A stretch of 64,000 nucleotides of DNA from Scleroderma bovista (lineage: Eukaryota > Basidiomycota > Agaricomycetes > Boletales > Sclerodermataceae): positions 1-64,000 of the forward strand of contig JAYMGJ010000257.1 of the NCBI GenBank assembly GCA_037178675.1, given 5' to 3'. The translations under genes were made by a program, and so were the position numbers. The notes under the pieces were generated by a model. The model saw only the letters and a program-made list of their open reading frames with translations. It made no database searches and had not been told where the DNA came from. Below are positions 23,286-35,767 of the stretch, in pieces. How positions within the stretch are numbered: the first letter of the stretch is position 1; the number at the start of each line of letters is the position of its first letter.

Positions 23286-25089
23286 CTATACCAGCTCTGA
23301 CTCAGTTCTATCTGTGAACAACGAACAGACCAGATGATCGAGTTTCCTCATTTCTAGGATCTTCATGAGTCGTTCTGCCATCTCTTCTCGCGTTCCCGAT
23401 GCAATGACGGACGGGTTAACTGAGGCATGCGCTTTAAGATTGAGCTTGAGAGCCGATTCGGACAACGTAGAGCAAACTGATGGATCGACAACCAAAGGGG
23501 GTTCGGGATACCGGAGATACTGCTTCTCGAGGCCTGACATTCCTTTAGACAAAGTGGTACACAGATTGGGAAAGAATGGGCCCCACTATCGATGTATTTC
23601 TCACAAGCTTCCGGGATTTCGACTGCTGGAGTACGGCCTTCTTCGATGATCGTCTGCGTCAGCTTTCGAAGACCGGGCATGCCAATGGAGGTGCCATAAA
23701 TGGAGAGGAATTCGAGTTCCTTTAAGAGCATGATAGCTGGTATTGCGTCATCGTCGATCTTGAGATTAAACGACAGGTGGAGAGTTTCGAGATTTTCCTT
23801 CAAACTGACCAGGAGAAAGACCCTGTAAACCAGAGTAACGATCGAATGGAAGATCATCTCAAGAAAAGAACGCGCGAACGCTTCATTTCCAATTCCAGTG
23901 GCTTCAAAAGAAAGCTTCTTCAACTGCCGGAGACTTTGAATATGAACTAACTCAAAATCTCGGGGGAATCGGCCGGCGTTGAAGGAGAGCTCCGTCAGAT
24001 CCTTGAAACGTCCTGGCATACTGACAACTAAACGGCATTAGGTATTCAAGGAACCTGTTGTCAGCACAATACCATGCAAGATACTGGACTGTTGCAGGTT
24101 AAGCCCGTTTTCATCGCACAAGGTAGGTCCTAATTCCAAGCAGTGAAGCTTTGTCCTGCTTAGCAAATTTAGGACACGTTCATTGAGAAGGCCTGTGTCG
24201 CGTCAGTATCCCAGCATCAAAAATCGACTATAAATATGTATCATGTACCCTTTTCAGCAAGATAATCTGCGATCGCTTGATGTTTGTACTCCTCGGTCTT
24301 TTCTGGGTCGAGAATGCCCATGCCTGTTAATGCGTGTCTAAAGCCGAGTCCTGGGAAGATGTCATCCAGCCGTGCGAGAACAGCCTGAGTAGTGAGCAGT
24401 GGCTGTTCACTGCTGGCTGGCGGCGGAGGTCAGAGCACATTGAAAAGGATATAACGAAAGCAAAACGCTCGAAAAGGTTTATGGGCTAGATCAACGGAGT
24501 GAAATTTAGTACCTGTGGGCAGTGGCTCCACTAGGTGTAATGCCCTTCGATCAATCGAGATCGTTTCAAGCTCGTCATTTTTCTCAAACGATAAGTGCTT
24601 CAAATGATCCCGGTCATTGGAAGATCCAGCGGGAACCGTGCTGGAATATCGGGAGCGTTTGACGACTGTATGTGCACGAGCCAAATAACTGGCCGTGAAT
24701 ATAGGTCGCTTCGACGTCGCCAAATGCATATATTGCCAAGCTGGTCCAACCGGACCACAAGAAAGCACAGGTGCTCCAGCCAGGTCGTCAATTTGATTGC
24801 GTTCGAAATCACTCAGCTTGATTGATGAAGGGACGTTCCTGGATGCAAGGGGACTGCTGGGAAAAGGCGAGGAACTCGCCATGTTCTGGGGTGTTTCGTC
24901 CGGCTTTCGGACACCCTCCTTGAAGACGCCAACCCCAAGTTTCCACAAGGGAGAATGCATAGTAAAATGGTGGAACGGGTTCGAACTGGATTGCAAAGCC
25001 TGGCGCAGCATGGTCAAGTACGCTGAGGGAGAAATGTTCGGACAGTAACAAGGGTTGTCGTCATCAATGAGGGGTTGGGTGGATGCCAT
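23286..25089 (-). CDS. Leucine-rich-repeat (RNI-like) protein with SAP-like C-terminus
   Basis: Hypothetical Agaricomycete RNI-like protein. Start ATG 25089: MASTQPLIDDDNPCYCPNIS. The N-terminal half (about residues 1-215) has no named domain. Exons around 24250-24390 give AVLARLDDIFPGLGFRHALT, GILDPEKTEEYKHQAIADYL and LLNERVLNLLSRTKLHCLEL. The LRR part follows: MPGRFKDLTELSFNAGRFPR, LRQLKKLSFEATGIGNEAFA, ENLETLHLSFNLKIDDDAIP and LKELEFLSIYGTSIGMPGLR. The last exon reads MSGLEKQYLRYPEPPLVVDP followed by a segment LKLNLKAHASVNPSVIASGT / REEMAERLMKILEMRKLD, which has the length and pattern of a SAP helix-turn-helix. Intron in the last third: donor at YID|R, 43 nt. Function unknown. It lies 182 bp downstream of the F-box gene on the same strand. 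Confidence 0.75.
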
Positions 25090-25271
25090 GATGGACAGGT
25101 GAGAGGAAGACGAATTTACTACCGTTGGAACATCGACACCGTGTGTACATACAACACAGGACTCTATCGTACATGGTGGCACCTCCCTCCAAAAACTGCC
25201 GAATAGTCAAGATAATCTATGTAATTCGCATGACAAACAAGGAAAGGTATTATGCACTCTTTCGCCAACTC

Positions 25272-26634
25272 TTACCAGCCAGCAAAGACGGTACTTCCAA
25301 GAAATCGTCCCGGCACCGACATGAATGGATTATGAATCCCCCGAAACATCAGGGATTCCTCCTCCAACTCGCGATGAGAGAGCCTCTGCGAATGCGTGGA
25401 GAACGAGAACACTCGTAATGTCGGCCACGAAGAAGGGTCTAGTGCTCTCTGGAGTTCCTTTGGTAAACTTGATACGACATGAATGGGCAGTGAATATCGC
25501 AGTTCCTCTAGGCCAGCCTCAACCAATGGAACGAGGGCCATAAGAGTACGCGCTATGAAATAATGTTTGCGCACATCCATCGGTTGTCGCCCGAAATTGA
25601 GATAGATAGATTTTAATGAAGCCGAGAATCGCTCGTTGAGAAGATCAAGAAGCGATTCATACGTGTTCAATTCTACCCTGCAATCTTCATGTTCGATGGT
25701 GAAGTCGGCAAGCGTTGATTTAGGGAGTCGTTCAAGGAAATCGTGCGCAATGGTAGGATCCCCACAGAAGATCAACCGACGGAGAACCGGAAAGACAGGT
25801 AAGGCTGATTGCCACTCCGCAAGTGGCTTTCTCAAGTGTATACTGAGTGTTGCAACTGGTGATTCGCAAAGTACCCCGCACAGATACTGGAAATCACGAT
25901 AGGAGATGGAAGCTCGAGTAAGGTCAACTTCTTGGAGGTATGCAAGTCTCAAGGGTTGAATCTGTTCGGTAACAGGGAAATGGAATACTCCACGCAGACG
26001 GAATTGTTCCAGGAAAGGAGTGTGGGAGGCCAACTGTACCAGGGTATTCGTGTGACCGTCTGCATCCAGTCCGTAGTTCCCCGCAAACGATGTGAGTGAC
26101 CGAAGGTTCGAAGGAAGTAGCTTCTTATCGTGTAATCCTGGCTCTGAGAGGAAACAGAGGAGAGAATGCAGGTTGGGGAACAGATCGAGTCCATCCCCAG
26201 CACGCAGGGCAGCCAACCTCGGATAGATAAGCCTCGTGCCGTCTACCCACGCACTGCGAGGGTCAGCTGAATGCAAGTCCTTGACTCTGCAAGCGTATTT
26301 GTCGAATGTTCTCCATTCCGCAGGAGGGCACGGCAATTGAAGGAACTCTTCTGCACTGATATCAATGTCCTGCCTCGGTCGAGCAGGTTAGTTCTCGGAT
26401 ACCAGGATCAAAGCCGCAGTTCGTACTCACTCTGGACGCTTCCAGGACCCCACTTGGGATGAAGGGGATGAGAGGTTCGATAGAGTCCAACTTGGCCCAT
26501 AACACATCAAGTGCGGTCTCTGATGCAGCTCTGTTGCAACAGACGAGACTGAACAAAGACTTCTTGTCATCCTCCAGAAATACACAGATCATGCGAACGA
26601 TCTCCGCGATCGAAAAAACCACGGTAGCACTCAT
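25272..26634 (-). CDS. F-box-like protein with irregular leucine-rich repeats
   Basis: Start ATG 26634 gives MSATVVFSIAEIVRMICVFL / EDDKKSLFSLVCCNRAASET, a typical fungal F-box (I.EI...I..FL......L...CCN.......LW). After one intron near 26370-26425, a single long exon follows with irregular LRRs: LDLFPNLHSLLCFLSEP, LPSNLRSLTSFAGNYG, LQEVDLTRASISYRDFQYLC and LPVFPVLRRLIFCGDPTIAH. The frame ends with TVFAGW and a TAA at 25272. A GTAAGA overlaps the stop, but splicing there gives no better end. This architecture is greatly expanded in Agaricomycetes, where single members are mostly uncharacterised; a role as an SCF substrate receptor is inference. Confidence 0.82.
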
Positions 26635-26912
26635 GATAGAAGACCTGGATCGTAATTTGTAAGTAAATCGTAGTGAGTAGAGCTTGGTATGACCCAACCA
26701 AGACAACAAGAACTATGCAGGTCACGGTGGGTAGTCATTTAAAGCGAACCCATTGATCTTCAGCTTCAGCGCGAGAGCCACGCTGCAGACACGTGCGGCC
26801 AGTTTCGACAAATGTCACATGATACATACGACTTGGATCGAGGTGTGTCGCGTTGTAATTCATGTTCTGCATTTTGCAAAACCAGTCCAATGATGGTACG
26901 AAGAATATTGCA

Positions 26913-29900
26913 TTATGACATCAACTGTCTGAGCTCAGCTACATGCACTTCTCGGTGCCTCACTAAGTCTGCGTGGACTACGGAAGACCGTAATTCTAGC
27001 TCAACCTTTTCAAAGATACGGTGAGCGGGGCAGCTCGAAGAGTAGTACGGTCACTCACCTGGAGCAACTTGTCTGGCAACCACATCCGAGTGGGTAAGTT
27101 CTCCAGGGCAACATACACGGCGGAGATCGACTCGCACTGTAGTAGCTCCTGTTCGTTACTTCGGAGGATTGCAAGGGCGATGCGGTATAACACATCCAGT
27201 CCATCAACGAGAAAAATGTCCCAGACTCTAAAGAGTGTCTATAATACCTGTGAGCAGGCGAATAGACAACGAAGTGGAGCCCTTACTTCTATTGGAAGGC
27301 AGTCTGTGAAGAGCGAAAGAAACCAGGAAAAACAGATCGCGGGAAGGTCAACCCCAAGCTGTGATAGATGCACATAGAGCTTGGGCAGGTACTCCTGGAC
27401 GTAGTCCAAGAGGACCAAGGGACATGCACGAGAAGGTAATAGGGATGGGGAGAAAAAGTCTTCGGGAAGAATACGTTCTATGATGGCACAGAGAACCCAG
27501 AATGCTTCTTCCTCGTCAGCATGCACAAGAAGTAGAGTTGAAGTAACCAAGTTCATTCCCTGACAATAGCCAACTGCAGGGTTGCGCCTGGGATAGATAT
27601 ACATCAGATGATAGCCACGCTCAGCAGACATGATGGATTCACCTGCTGTATGCGGTCAGGACTCGACGTAGCTTATTGACACCTGCACCGTCCCCTCCGA
27701 AGAATATGTTCAGTGGCATCGTCCTCCCCACATCCTTCTCGATCTCCGTAGTGACAAGCTCATGAACATCCGATTGGGTTAGCAGGTCAGCAAACAAACC
27801 GGGCTCCCGCATCTCTAAACCTCCACTGCACTCAAGCCACAGCTTGGACCGATAGGCAAGAGGTATGCCCCCTCGAACCAATCTATCAAACTCCCTTCTT
27901 TCGTCTCTGCTTGAAGAGAGGCCGAGCTGAGCAAAACCAATTAAACCTTCCGTATGAGACAATTCCTCGTCCTCATCTCTTGTGCCGAGCCCAAGCAGTA
28001 CAGCAGCGCCTGCAGTCGTCGACATGTTAACAACTGTTGGCAAAGAAGATTTCGCAACCAATATTTTCGTGCGCTGCTTCACGAAGGTATCCCATTCCTT
28101 CCTCGTCGCATCTTGCCGCTGGTCGTGTATCTTAGTCAGTTCCTGTAAAAGGCAGCGAATAGTGTGGGCACATGCATGGCGAGGTGTGCTAGAAGTAGCA
28201 GCGAGCACAGCTGTGCTAGAAGGCAGGAGTGCGGACGATGGAGCGGGTGGGGCGGTGCGAGTCGATGAAACTGTGTTCGAGCGAGGCCGGCTACGAGAAG
28301 AAACCGGAGACATCCCACCAGTTATCCCATGGGTGAGGGTGCTCCCGTCTGCTGGCGGAGAAGCCGAAGCTGATATGTCATTTCCGCTATCGACTACACC
28401 AACGGACGGAGATGGGCCAAGCCCATGACATTCACATGAGCCTTTGACGATGTCAATAGCATTTCTGCCGACCCCTTCGTCCTCGTCGGACCACGAATTA
28501 CTTTCCTTGCGATCAGCAATCTTCACACCCGTGAGGCACGCAGGGGCAGTGTTGCCGCATTCCTTTGCCCTGATGAGTAACAAGAAGTCATAAAGACAAA
28601 CGTCGTATATGAACCCATAGCGATCCGTAAGAGGCTGCTTGCTTTCTTTGTCAAGGTATACGCCAAAACGCGAGGCGGCGTTGGGAGGAGGTATAGCGAC
28701 TTGAAAGTCTGGGGCCGTCAAGGGCGTGTACCTCCGCGACAGATATTGCGTCGGAGGTTTCGCTATTGCAGGAATAATTGACTCCAGAGGAACTGACCCA
28801 GGCTTAGGTGCGGCATGCTGGACAGACACCGGGTTGGGGTGTAGACGGGACGCTACGAAGCCTTGATCATTGTTAATCTTCGTAGCGCCTTCCGCTACGA
28901 CAGTAACATTGCGCCGGGGCTGTGACATCAATGCACCAAAGATTGGTGTAGTGAATGAGGCAGCCATGAGCGTTGCTTTCCTGACCTTGGTCTTCCGTGT
29001 CTCGCCTTGTGTAGTAAGTGCCCGTGCCAACGATGCGGTCACCTCCGCGCCTTCGACGGCAGTAAGTGTCGCACGAGCAATGACCTGTTGGCCACCTTCA
29101 GCCCGTTTATCCTTTCGTTCCGCACGATCTCGCAACTTGGGCAGTTCGCGAAAGGAAATGCGTTCCTCCCTTGCATTCTGGACGAGCTCAAATGCGAGCT
29201 GATGGATTAACGGACGCGCCTCGCGTCCTTGGTCAACCAGAATGCTGCCAGGGTCATTAGTCATGACGCGGGTAGCGTGAGCAATGGCTCTCAAGGAGGC
29301 CCCTTGAGGTGGTTGTCTGTCCTCAATAAGGGATCGAGATTGCAAAGTTGACGTTTCAGTTGTGATCTCAGAAGCTTCGGTGGATGTTGCAAGCTGCGGT
29401 GGAGCCGCGGACGGGACAGGCAAGGCGCCAATCACAGGAGACAAACGAGAGGGAACTTTGGAGGGTTCTCCAGAAATGGCGGTAGGGTCGGAGGTCTGCT
29501 TTGCGACGTTTCGTTGTTTGGTAGACACCGATGGTAATGCGGGGTTCAAGACTGAGATGCCAAGGGCCTCAAAAACATTTCGGGAGGCCTGCCTGCGGAC
29601 GCGTGGCGGCTGATCGGTGGATGGAGTAACAGGGACACCGGCTGCTGCTGCATTACCAGGAGGTGCGGAATCGCTAGAAGACTCCTTGACAACTGACACT
29701 GCTGTGTTCTTGGTAGAAAGCGAAGAATTGCTCTGCGATCTAGATTTACCCCTTTGTAACCATCCCCCGACCCACTCGCCAATCAATCTTTTATCATACC
29801 TAGAAGTATGGTGGGGTGCAGATGCAGCTTCATTTGAAGCCCCGTTGTCGGTGACAACCTGGCGCGCGAGGGTCGTCCCATCAAGGATCGGAGGTGACCC

Positions 29901-30927
29901 ATGCACCGATTTACCGGCTGGTAGCACCGTATCTGATGACTGTTTGGATGGAGCGGTATTCATGGAGGATAAAGCACCATCGGTTGGGAGGCTCCGAGCC
30001 AGCGGAACCTCGTCCTCGAGTGCTTCAGTCAGTGAAGTCTTCAGGGACTAACCCGGAAGCGCATTAAAAATGTGAGTGAAACAAGATGGAAAAGGTCCGT
30101 ACAGTAAGGCTTTGTTGTCGCTCGACGTGATGTTTGTGTTCATCATCGTCAGTGAAAATGGACTGAATAACACGTCGGGCGACGTCTCGATCGGACGGTG
30201 GAAGTTCCTCCAGCAAGGTTTCAGCGCGTTGTTTGCCTGCCATCTGCTTCTCCTCCAAGATCCTGCGACGCTCCTCTAATTCCAGGCACCTATGCGACAT
30301 GTGATGTAGAGCAGAAGATAAAACTCGTAACGCCGCATGATATGGATGTCCATCAACGTCAGCAGGCGACTCTCTGACACCGAGCTGGGATATGGCAGAT
30401 TGGATGGCCACGTCAGAGTAATTATGCCATGTATTGGCAAGGACCTGGGCTGCCAGGGGCGTAGACAATTCGGGCAGCCCACCTTCAGAGAACAAGTCGC
30501 GTGACGAGGCACTGGGACTCTGGGGGATGAGATGACTGGTGTCATATGGTGGGGCAACCACGAAGCGCGGAGAATGTGTGGTACCGTGCCAAAGAGCCGA
30601 CAAAGATGTAGTAGATGGGCGCCGTCGAGGGGAATCGTGCTCTTCATTAGCTTCTTGCCATTCCGGCTTCCCGTGTCCGAGGCTGCCATACCAGTTTGGT
30701 TGAGCGTTACCGACAGCTCTAACGGTGCTGGTGGCGGACTTGACGTCCGGCTCGCCAAGTTTTTCCATTTGTGCTTTCAGGGTAAAATAGTTGTTCTGCG
30801 GCCTCAAAGTGTCTGTGCTTGCATCTTGCGCTGCACGCGACTTGCGGCCCCGCAGTGGAGGAAGGTCATCAGGCGCGAGGGGGTGCAGATGAACCGGCGT
30901 AGACGCTTGCAGCGATGGTGAAGCCAT
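26913..30927 (-). CDS. TBC-domain Rab GTPase-activating protein
   Basis: TBC proteins switch off Rab GTPases in membrane traffic. Start ATG 30927: MASPSLQASTPVHLHPLAPD. Residues 1-280 are largely disordered with a coiled-coil-like stretch (LELEERRRILEEKQMAGKQR). After one intron (about 30050-30100) a 774-codon exon follows, Ser/Pro/Thr-rich, then LTDRYGFIYDVCLYDFLLLI, the RYGFIYD motif seen before TBC domains in several fungal GAPs, and KIHDQRQDATRKEWDTFVKQ. The catalytic domain has LVRGGIPLAYRSKLWLECSG, the arginine finger in IEKDVGRT (IxxDxxR) and the glutamine finger in RRNPAVGYCQGMNLVTS (YxQ), so it should be active. The last exons read TLFRVWDIFLVDGLDVLYRI and end LRQLMS at 26913. About 1,130 residues. 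The target Rab cannot be told from the sequence. Confidence 0.92.
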
Positions 30928-31115
30928 GGGTAGTGCACTATGGCACGATCAACATAATCCAGGATCCAACTCAGCCCCAATGCGAGGCGACAAGTTTGCG
31001 TCGGCTTCGTCCTTTGGTGCTCGGCGGCGGAGAGGGTGGTGCGTGGGATGCTCCTGCCTTTCCAGGATGCCATATATGATCTTGTCCTCCTCAACCACTG
31101 AGTGCAGAGTCAGGA
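30928..31115. promoter_or_regulatory. Short divergent promoter, TBC gene / COA6
   Basis: Only 188 bp lie between the two divergent start codons, so the two genes must share promoter DNA. No TATA box is evident. Confidence 0.5.
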
Positions 31116-31457
31116 ATGGGCTGGTTCAGCCGGTCAAAACCAGAACAAGCCTCCGCCGCAACGAGACAAGACAGGCAAAAATGCTGGGAAGATAGAGACT
31201 CATACTTTGGCTGCTTAGACCGTGCTGGCGTTCTCAAGGCAGGTGACGAAGGCAACGTCTGCGCCAAAGAGAAATCTCGATACGAAGAGAACTGCGCAAA
31301 GAGCTGGGTGAGACGCTTGTACATCCATCTCGTTTCATCCATCACTCAGAGGTACTACCAGATCGACTACTTCAACAAACGGCGTATTCTGGCCGAACAG
31401 CAAAAGGATTTGCTTGCACAGGTTCAGTCACAGGCGGACGCTACTAAGCGGAAATGA
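31116..31457 (+). CDS. COA6: Cytochrome c oxidase assembly factor COA6
   Basis: Small mitochondrial intermembrane-space protein that assists copper delivery to Cox2 of complex IV. Start ATG 31116: MGWFSRSKPEQASAATRQDR. The diagnostic motifs are CWEDRDSYFGC (CX9C) and CAKEKSRYEENC (CX10C), the COA6-specific spacing; the two pairs form the helical hairpin. One intron of about 56 nt follows AKSW (donor gtgaga, acceptor taccag), then IDYFNKRRILAEQQKDLL and a Lys-rich end. Total about 95 residues, as in the family. All four cysteines are present. Confidence 0.95.
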   Translation: MGWFSRSKPEQASAATRQDRQKCWEDRDSYFGCLDRAGVLKAGDEGNVCAKEKSRYEENCAKSWVRRLYIHLVSSITQRYYQIDYFNKRRILAEQQKDLLAQVQSQADATKRK

Positions 31458-32423
31458 TTGTTCAATCACAACCACGTTCGAGTTTCCCGGAGTATGTCCG
31501 CACATTTTAGCGTTGATTGTTGGCGCTGATATGATGTCCCAAGATTAGTACAACGCACGAAGTGTTTGGCATTACTAGCGAATAGCCTCAGTCTATGCGC
31601 AAGACAGTACAAAGCCCACATTCGCCATCTGGCTGCAATACTAAGTTTCCGTCATCTCTACTTGTTGCCTACTATCCTCATGCTAAGATATTGGCTATCG
31701 AATGTTCTGTCTGGTCTGCCTACACATTCGCTGTAAACCCCAATCGAATCAAGCCAATAGACATGTCCTAAGTCTGTTTTGTCTGTGCTATGTACATAGC
31801 ATGTTAGGTATCAGTAAGTACAAGGTGATAGACGGGACTTGCGTTTCGTCGAAGGATGTTTCAAAATTTATGTAAGTTCTTCTGATCACAGCTCATCTTC
31901 CCATGTGTCAGTCAGACATCAGAAACCAAACAAGGTTGTCGCTGCATTTGATTGAAGTTCATAGATTCTTTTTCGCACTGGATGCCAACTGGACAGCGTA
32001 CATGCGGAAGTGGAGATATGATCACGGTTTCACTCGCTGGTGGTATAGCCTTGGATGCTCAAGCGGTTCACATGGACACAGGTATTGGATCGTACCAAAA
32101 GCTATCTCTCCTCGGCCATCGGTTGCTCGGGCGATCGAACACTCCGCCCCGCAGACTTTACTACCTTTATCTAGACGCAACGTAGCGTAACGTTCGCACG
32201 AACCGCACGGAGACCCGTGAGTCAGCTATGTATGTCGCCACACCCTACTCTTCTGATGTCCGGACTCTACAGCAATCCAGTGTCGAAGCCCTGTGCGCTT
32301 GATTCGACTACTTTGAGTTAGAATCCCAAATTGGAACGCTACATATACTGCATCAGATGTCTTCTCTGCGACGGATACTCCAGACAGACTCGGCTGCACT
32401 TGCAAACTCCCTTGTCCCCTGAT
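31458..32423. other. Intergenic region
   Basis: 966 bp between COA6 and the next proposed start. Open frames at 31903-32190 do not resemble anything and have poor start context. An unrecognised 5' exon of the next gene could be here. Confidence 0.45.
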
Positions 32424-33303
32424 ATGTCGTGGCGAAGGATAAGCGATTGCAAGGAAGATGGGGAAGAATACTCGAAGCTGTTCCATTCTGGCTTTCGAGC
32501 GATCTCACTCCGGCCATTTGCAGAACATGACCATTCTACCCGGGTCACGTCTGCGAATGAGATGCATAATAGAAGGAAAACACCCCCTTTGCCCTACTAC
32601 ATCCCAAGAAAACGGAACTTGCCCTCCAGTGGGTCCGTCGACACTCATATCTCCCATGGGCACAGAGGTGCATATGCCCAGCCTTCGTTCATGTCGGTGT
32701 CATCAGCATCGGACCTTTGGTCTTCAGAGGACAGTGATTCGGAAATTGAAGAATATAAAAAATTCTTGTAAGTTTGGTTCTCTCCCCGTATTCGCGTTCG
32801 ATCATCCCGTTGATGAAACCGTATTGTCCGAACGTTCTGCATACAGCGTCGATGATTACTTGGCACCTCCATTAGGGGATTGTACAACTCCGTTGTCCTC
32901 TCCCTCTCTCAGATCGTGTCCAAATTATGTGACACCATGGGATGTACCCTCTCCGAATGAATCTTTCTTATCGCTCGCGCACTCCCCAATCACCTTGACT
33001 CACCCCAACCGAGAACGCGGCTTTTCGATCGAGAGTTTAGCTCCCTCCCTGCTGTCTTCGCTGGATCTCACCAACAATGAGATACAAAACACAGATGATG
33101 CCTGGATGCTCGAGCAGTCGAGTCCACGACTACACGCCCAGGAACGTGGCGGAGTTGATGCCGACGTGTCAGATATGTCTTTTGACGTAGATAAAGCGGA
33201 CTGGCGCCAGTTTCATATAGATTGGTTATCTACTCTTACTCCCACTCAACACATATCACGTTCAGACCGGACCATCTCAACGGCGACGCGGGAATTGTTC
33301 TGA
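32424..33303 (+). CDS. Hypothetical, Ser/Pro-rich protein
   Basis: I do not recognise a family. The proposed model starts at ATG 32424 (MSWRRISDCKEDGEEYSKLF) and runs to EDSDSEIEEYKKF; a GTAAGT donor at about 32768 and an acceptor catacag at about 32847 join it to VDDYLAPPLGDCTTPLSSPS and the C-terminal exon. The end is FDVDKADWRQFHIDWLST...RELF with a TGA at 33301. The protein is about 265 residues, Ser/Pro-rich, with an acidic cluster next to the splice. The final exon has good coding character over about 450 nt. The 5' end is unsure: another frame from ATG 32458 is open through the whole region without splicing (281 codons), and an upstream exon is possible. Confidence 0.5.
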
Positions 33304-33723
33304 GGACGTTTTTGCTGTATTTATGTACTATCTTAATAATAGAGTAGTAGACTGTACTGGACACTAAATGTGGTATACGTTACGTAATTTATATTCTGAC
33401 AATCATAAGATTCCTACTACTAGGTCCGCCATACCAGCTGCAAGGCTTCGCCGAATGTTGGTTCCAGTAAGCAGTCGCATCCATTTAACTTTGAACATCC
33501 CTCCCAGGCTCGACATCTGAGTGCTTTACTATTTCCTTAGAACGCGTTTTGCATACCCGTGCACGAACGTTAACCCTGTGTCGAGGTCGCATTGCAGGCG
33601 CAAGATAGGAATCGAGCGCTGGAACTGCTGTCACCTGCCCCACAGACATAACCCCCATTCACACTACATCCACCCGATATCCTCTTATATGCTTCTTGTG
33701 GGCTAGGGTTTACATACTCCACA
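33304..33723. other. Intergenic region
   Basis: 420 bp holding the 3' flank of the hypothetical gene (AT-rich, 33310-33420) and the promoter of the TPR gene. No gene seen. Confidence 0.5.
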
Positions 33724-35767
33724 ATGCCAGCGAAATACTCTCACGTGAAGAAGCGGCCCGCCTTGGGGCCAAAGAAGAAAGCTGCAAACGGCAGCGCCAG
33801 TAATGCAAGCAATGGAAACGATCACGGCAAGGAAAGTCAGGCTCAGAAGAAACTCGCTGCTCACATCGAACGCGGTATCACGAACTCGATGATGACAGCC
33901 GTATCCCAACTCGAGCGAGCCATCGCACGCATCTTTCTTATCCGATTCGAGCAAGACATCGCTCGCCTGTTCTCCACACACCTCTATTGTGTTTCCCTCA
34001 TTCATCTTCCCACCTTTGTCATGCGGTGCATCACCGTCGGCGGGCCAGGTTGGATAGCCTACAATGCAGATTCCGAAGAAATCAAAGATTTCTTCCGCTC
34101 CGTCGTCAGTATGGAGCTCCGACAGTCTGGAGAACGTGTCGCCACCAAGAGTGTGCTATGGTCGTACACAGCCCTCAGAGACTTTGTAAGCTCGCCTATC
34201 CTCGTGCTGTGGACTCGTGGGTCTGCTTCTAACGATCAGCTATGTATATCAGGCGCTTTCCAATAACGTGCCCGTGTGCCGAAAACGCGGGCTCCATTCC
34301 TTGCGCTTGTTGCCATACTATGATCCTCTCAAGGCACATCTCGATGTCTTGGATGCCATGCCTCATGCTACCTTCTCAAAGCCCCCTCACTTAGGCGCAC
34401 TCAACGAGGGTCTCGAAGCCCTAGAAGAAGCATGTGAACTCAAGTATGGTGAGAAATCACTCTTGCGCTCTACCCCACCACCCGGCTGGGATCAGAGCTG
34501 GCGGCTTCGAGTCCGTCTGGGGTATGAGCGCGTCTCGCAAACACTTTGGCGTGTTGCACGCGAGTTTGATGTGAGCGGTTACGGGAACGTTCTGAGGGAA
34601 AAACTCACCACAAAATGGTGCGACTGTGGATGCTCGACGGATCATCTCGGTGAAGTGTGTGAAAAGACGGTCAGAGAGGACGAGGAAAATAGTGGAGTGC
34701 GATCAGGGAAACAGAGGGAATGGGATGGGCGAGGTGAGTCGTGGGGGTATCTGCGATGCAAGTCGTATGACTTTATGCAACAGGAAGTGGTGTACATGGT
34801 TGGGAGACGGAAGAAGAGGAAGATGTGTGGGATATTGACCTTGACTTCACGGGGAATGAGTCGGAGGAAGAAGCAAACCCAGGCTCAGCGGAACCAGAGA
34901 TGACAATTGCCGAAATCATGGAAGTGAGGTACCTGAGAGCGGAAAAAGAAAAAGAATTCGTGGGTTTGGTGCCGCTCTTACGCTATCGATTGCTTACTCG
35001 TTGCCTCAAGGGCAATACTGCTTTCCGTCGGGGTGACTATGAAGCAGCGGTCCAACACTATCAGGCTGCCCATTCCGTGGAGCCCGAAATGCCACATTAT
35101 CAGCTTAACATTGCAGCAGCATATCTGAAACTGAACAAGTAAGTCTTACGTGTTCGTACCTCGTTTGTCCACTCAATTATACTACAGCTGGATCGAGGCG
35201 GAGGCCGCCTGTACCAAGGCCCTTGGTCAGCACCGTAGCATTAAAGGTTACTTCAGGCGAGCCAAGGCCAGGAGAATGCTAGGACAGACAGATGAGGCAG
35301 TCAAAGGTATGTTCAACTGTCGTACACGAATACGAAAATTCTTATCACTGGCTGCGACAGACATACGCGCTGCACTCAGGATCCAGCCCGGCAACCAGGA
35401 AGCCCTAGAGGAGCTACTTTCCCTGATACCACACGAGCCGTCGGATGACCTCTCTGCATCGTTAGCAGCTTCCTCTTCAGGCGCCAAATCACCGCACCGC
35501 CCTGCGCCCTCCAATCACGACTGTTTGCAGTTGCCCAAATCCAAAGCTTTCAAACCACTCCCTTTTCCTCGCGCCAAAGAGGATGACAAGAAGCTCAAAA
35601 TTGTACCCATCCCTGTCTTGTTTGAGGTGCCCGAATACGTATCCGGAGATCCGTCAGCGATGTGGAAGTCGATGAAAGCGAAGAAAATGAAGAGCATGAC
35701 AACAAAAACGGAAACGTTCGTGTATCCCAGTTGGGAAAAGTATACAGTTAAGCAAGTGGGCGGATGA
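33724..35767 (+). CDS. TPR-domain protein
   Basis: Start ATG 33724: MPAKYSHVKKRPALGPKKKA, a basic N-terminus. The first half (about residues 40-340) contains helices such as SQLERAIARIFLIRFEQDIA and a small Cys-rich patch KWCDCGCSTDHLGEVCE, without a family I can name. An acidic linker (ETEEEEDVWDIDLDFTGNES) follows. The TPR part then reads LLTRCLKGNTAFRRGDYEAA / VQHYQAAHSVEPEMPHYQLN / IAAAYLKLNNWIEAEAACTK / ALGQHRSIKGYFRRAKARRM / LGQTDEAVKDIRAALRIQPG, about three repeats of the kind found in co-chaperones. The tail is basic and ends TFVYPSWEKYTVKQVGG. Introns were placed at RDF|ALSNN, DGR|G, LNN|WIE and VK|DIR; each keeps frame with GT-AG. A chaperone-adaptor role is a guess from the TPR alone. 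Confidence 0.8.

Noticed and set aside
32458..33303. Unspliced 281-codon frame in a different phase from the first exon of my model
   Set aside because: Its first 100 codons look unlike protein, and a consensus GTAAGT donor favours the spliced model; kept only as an alternative.
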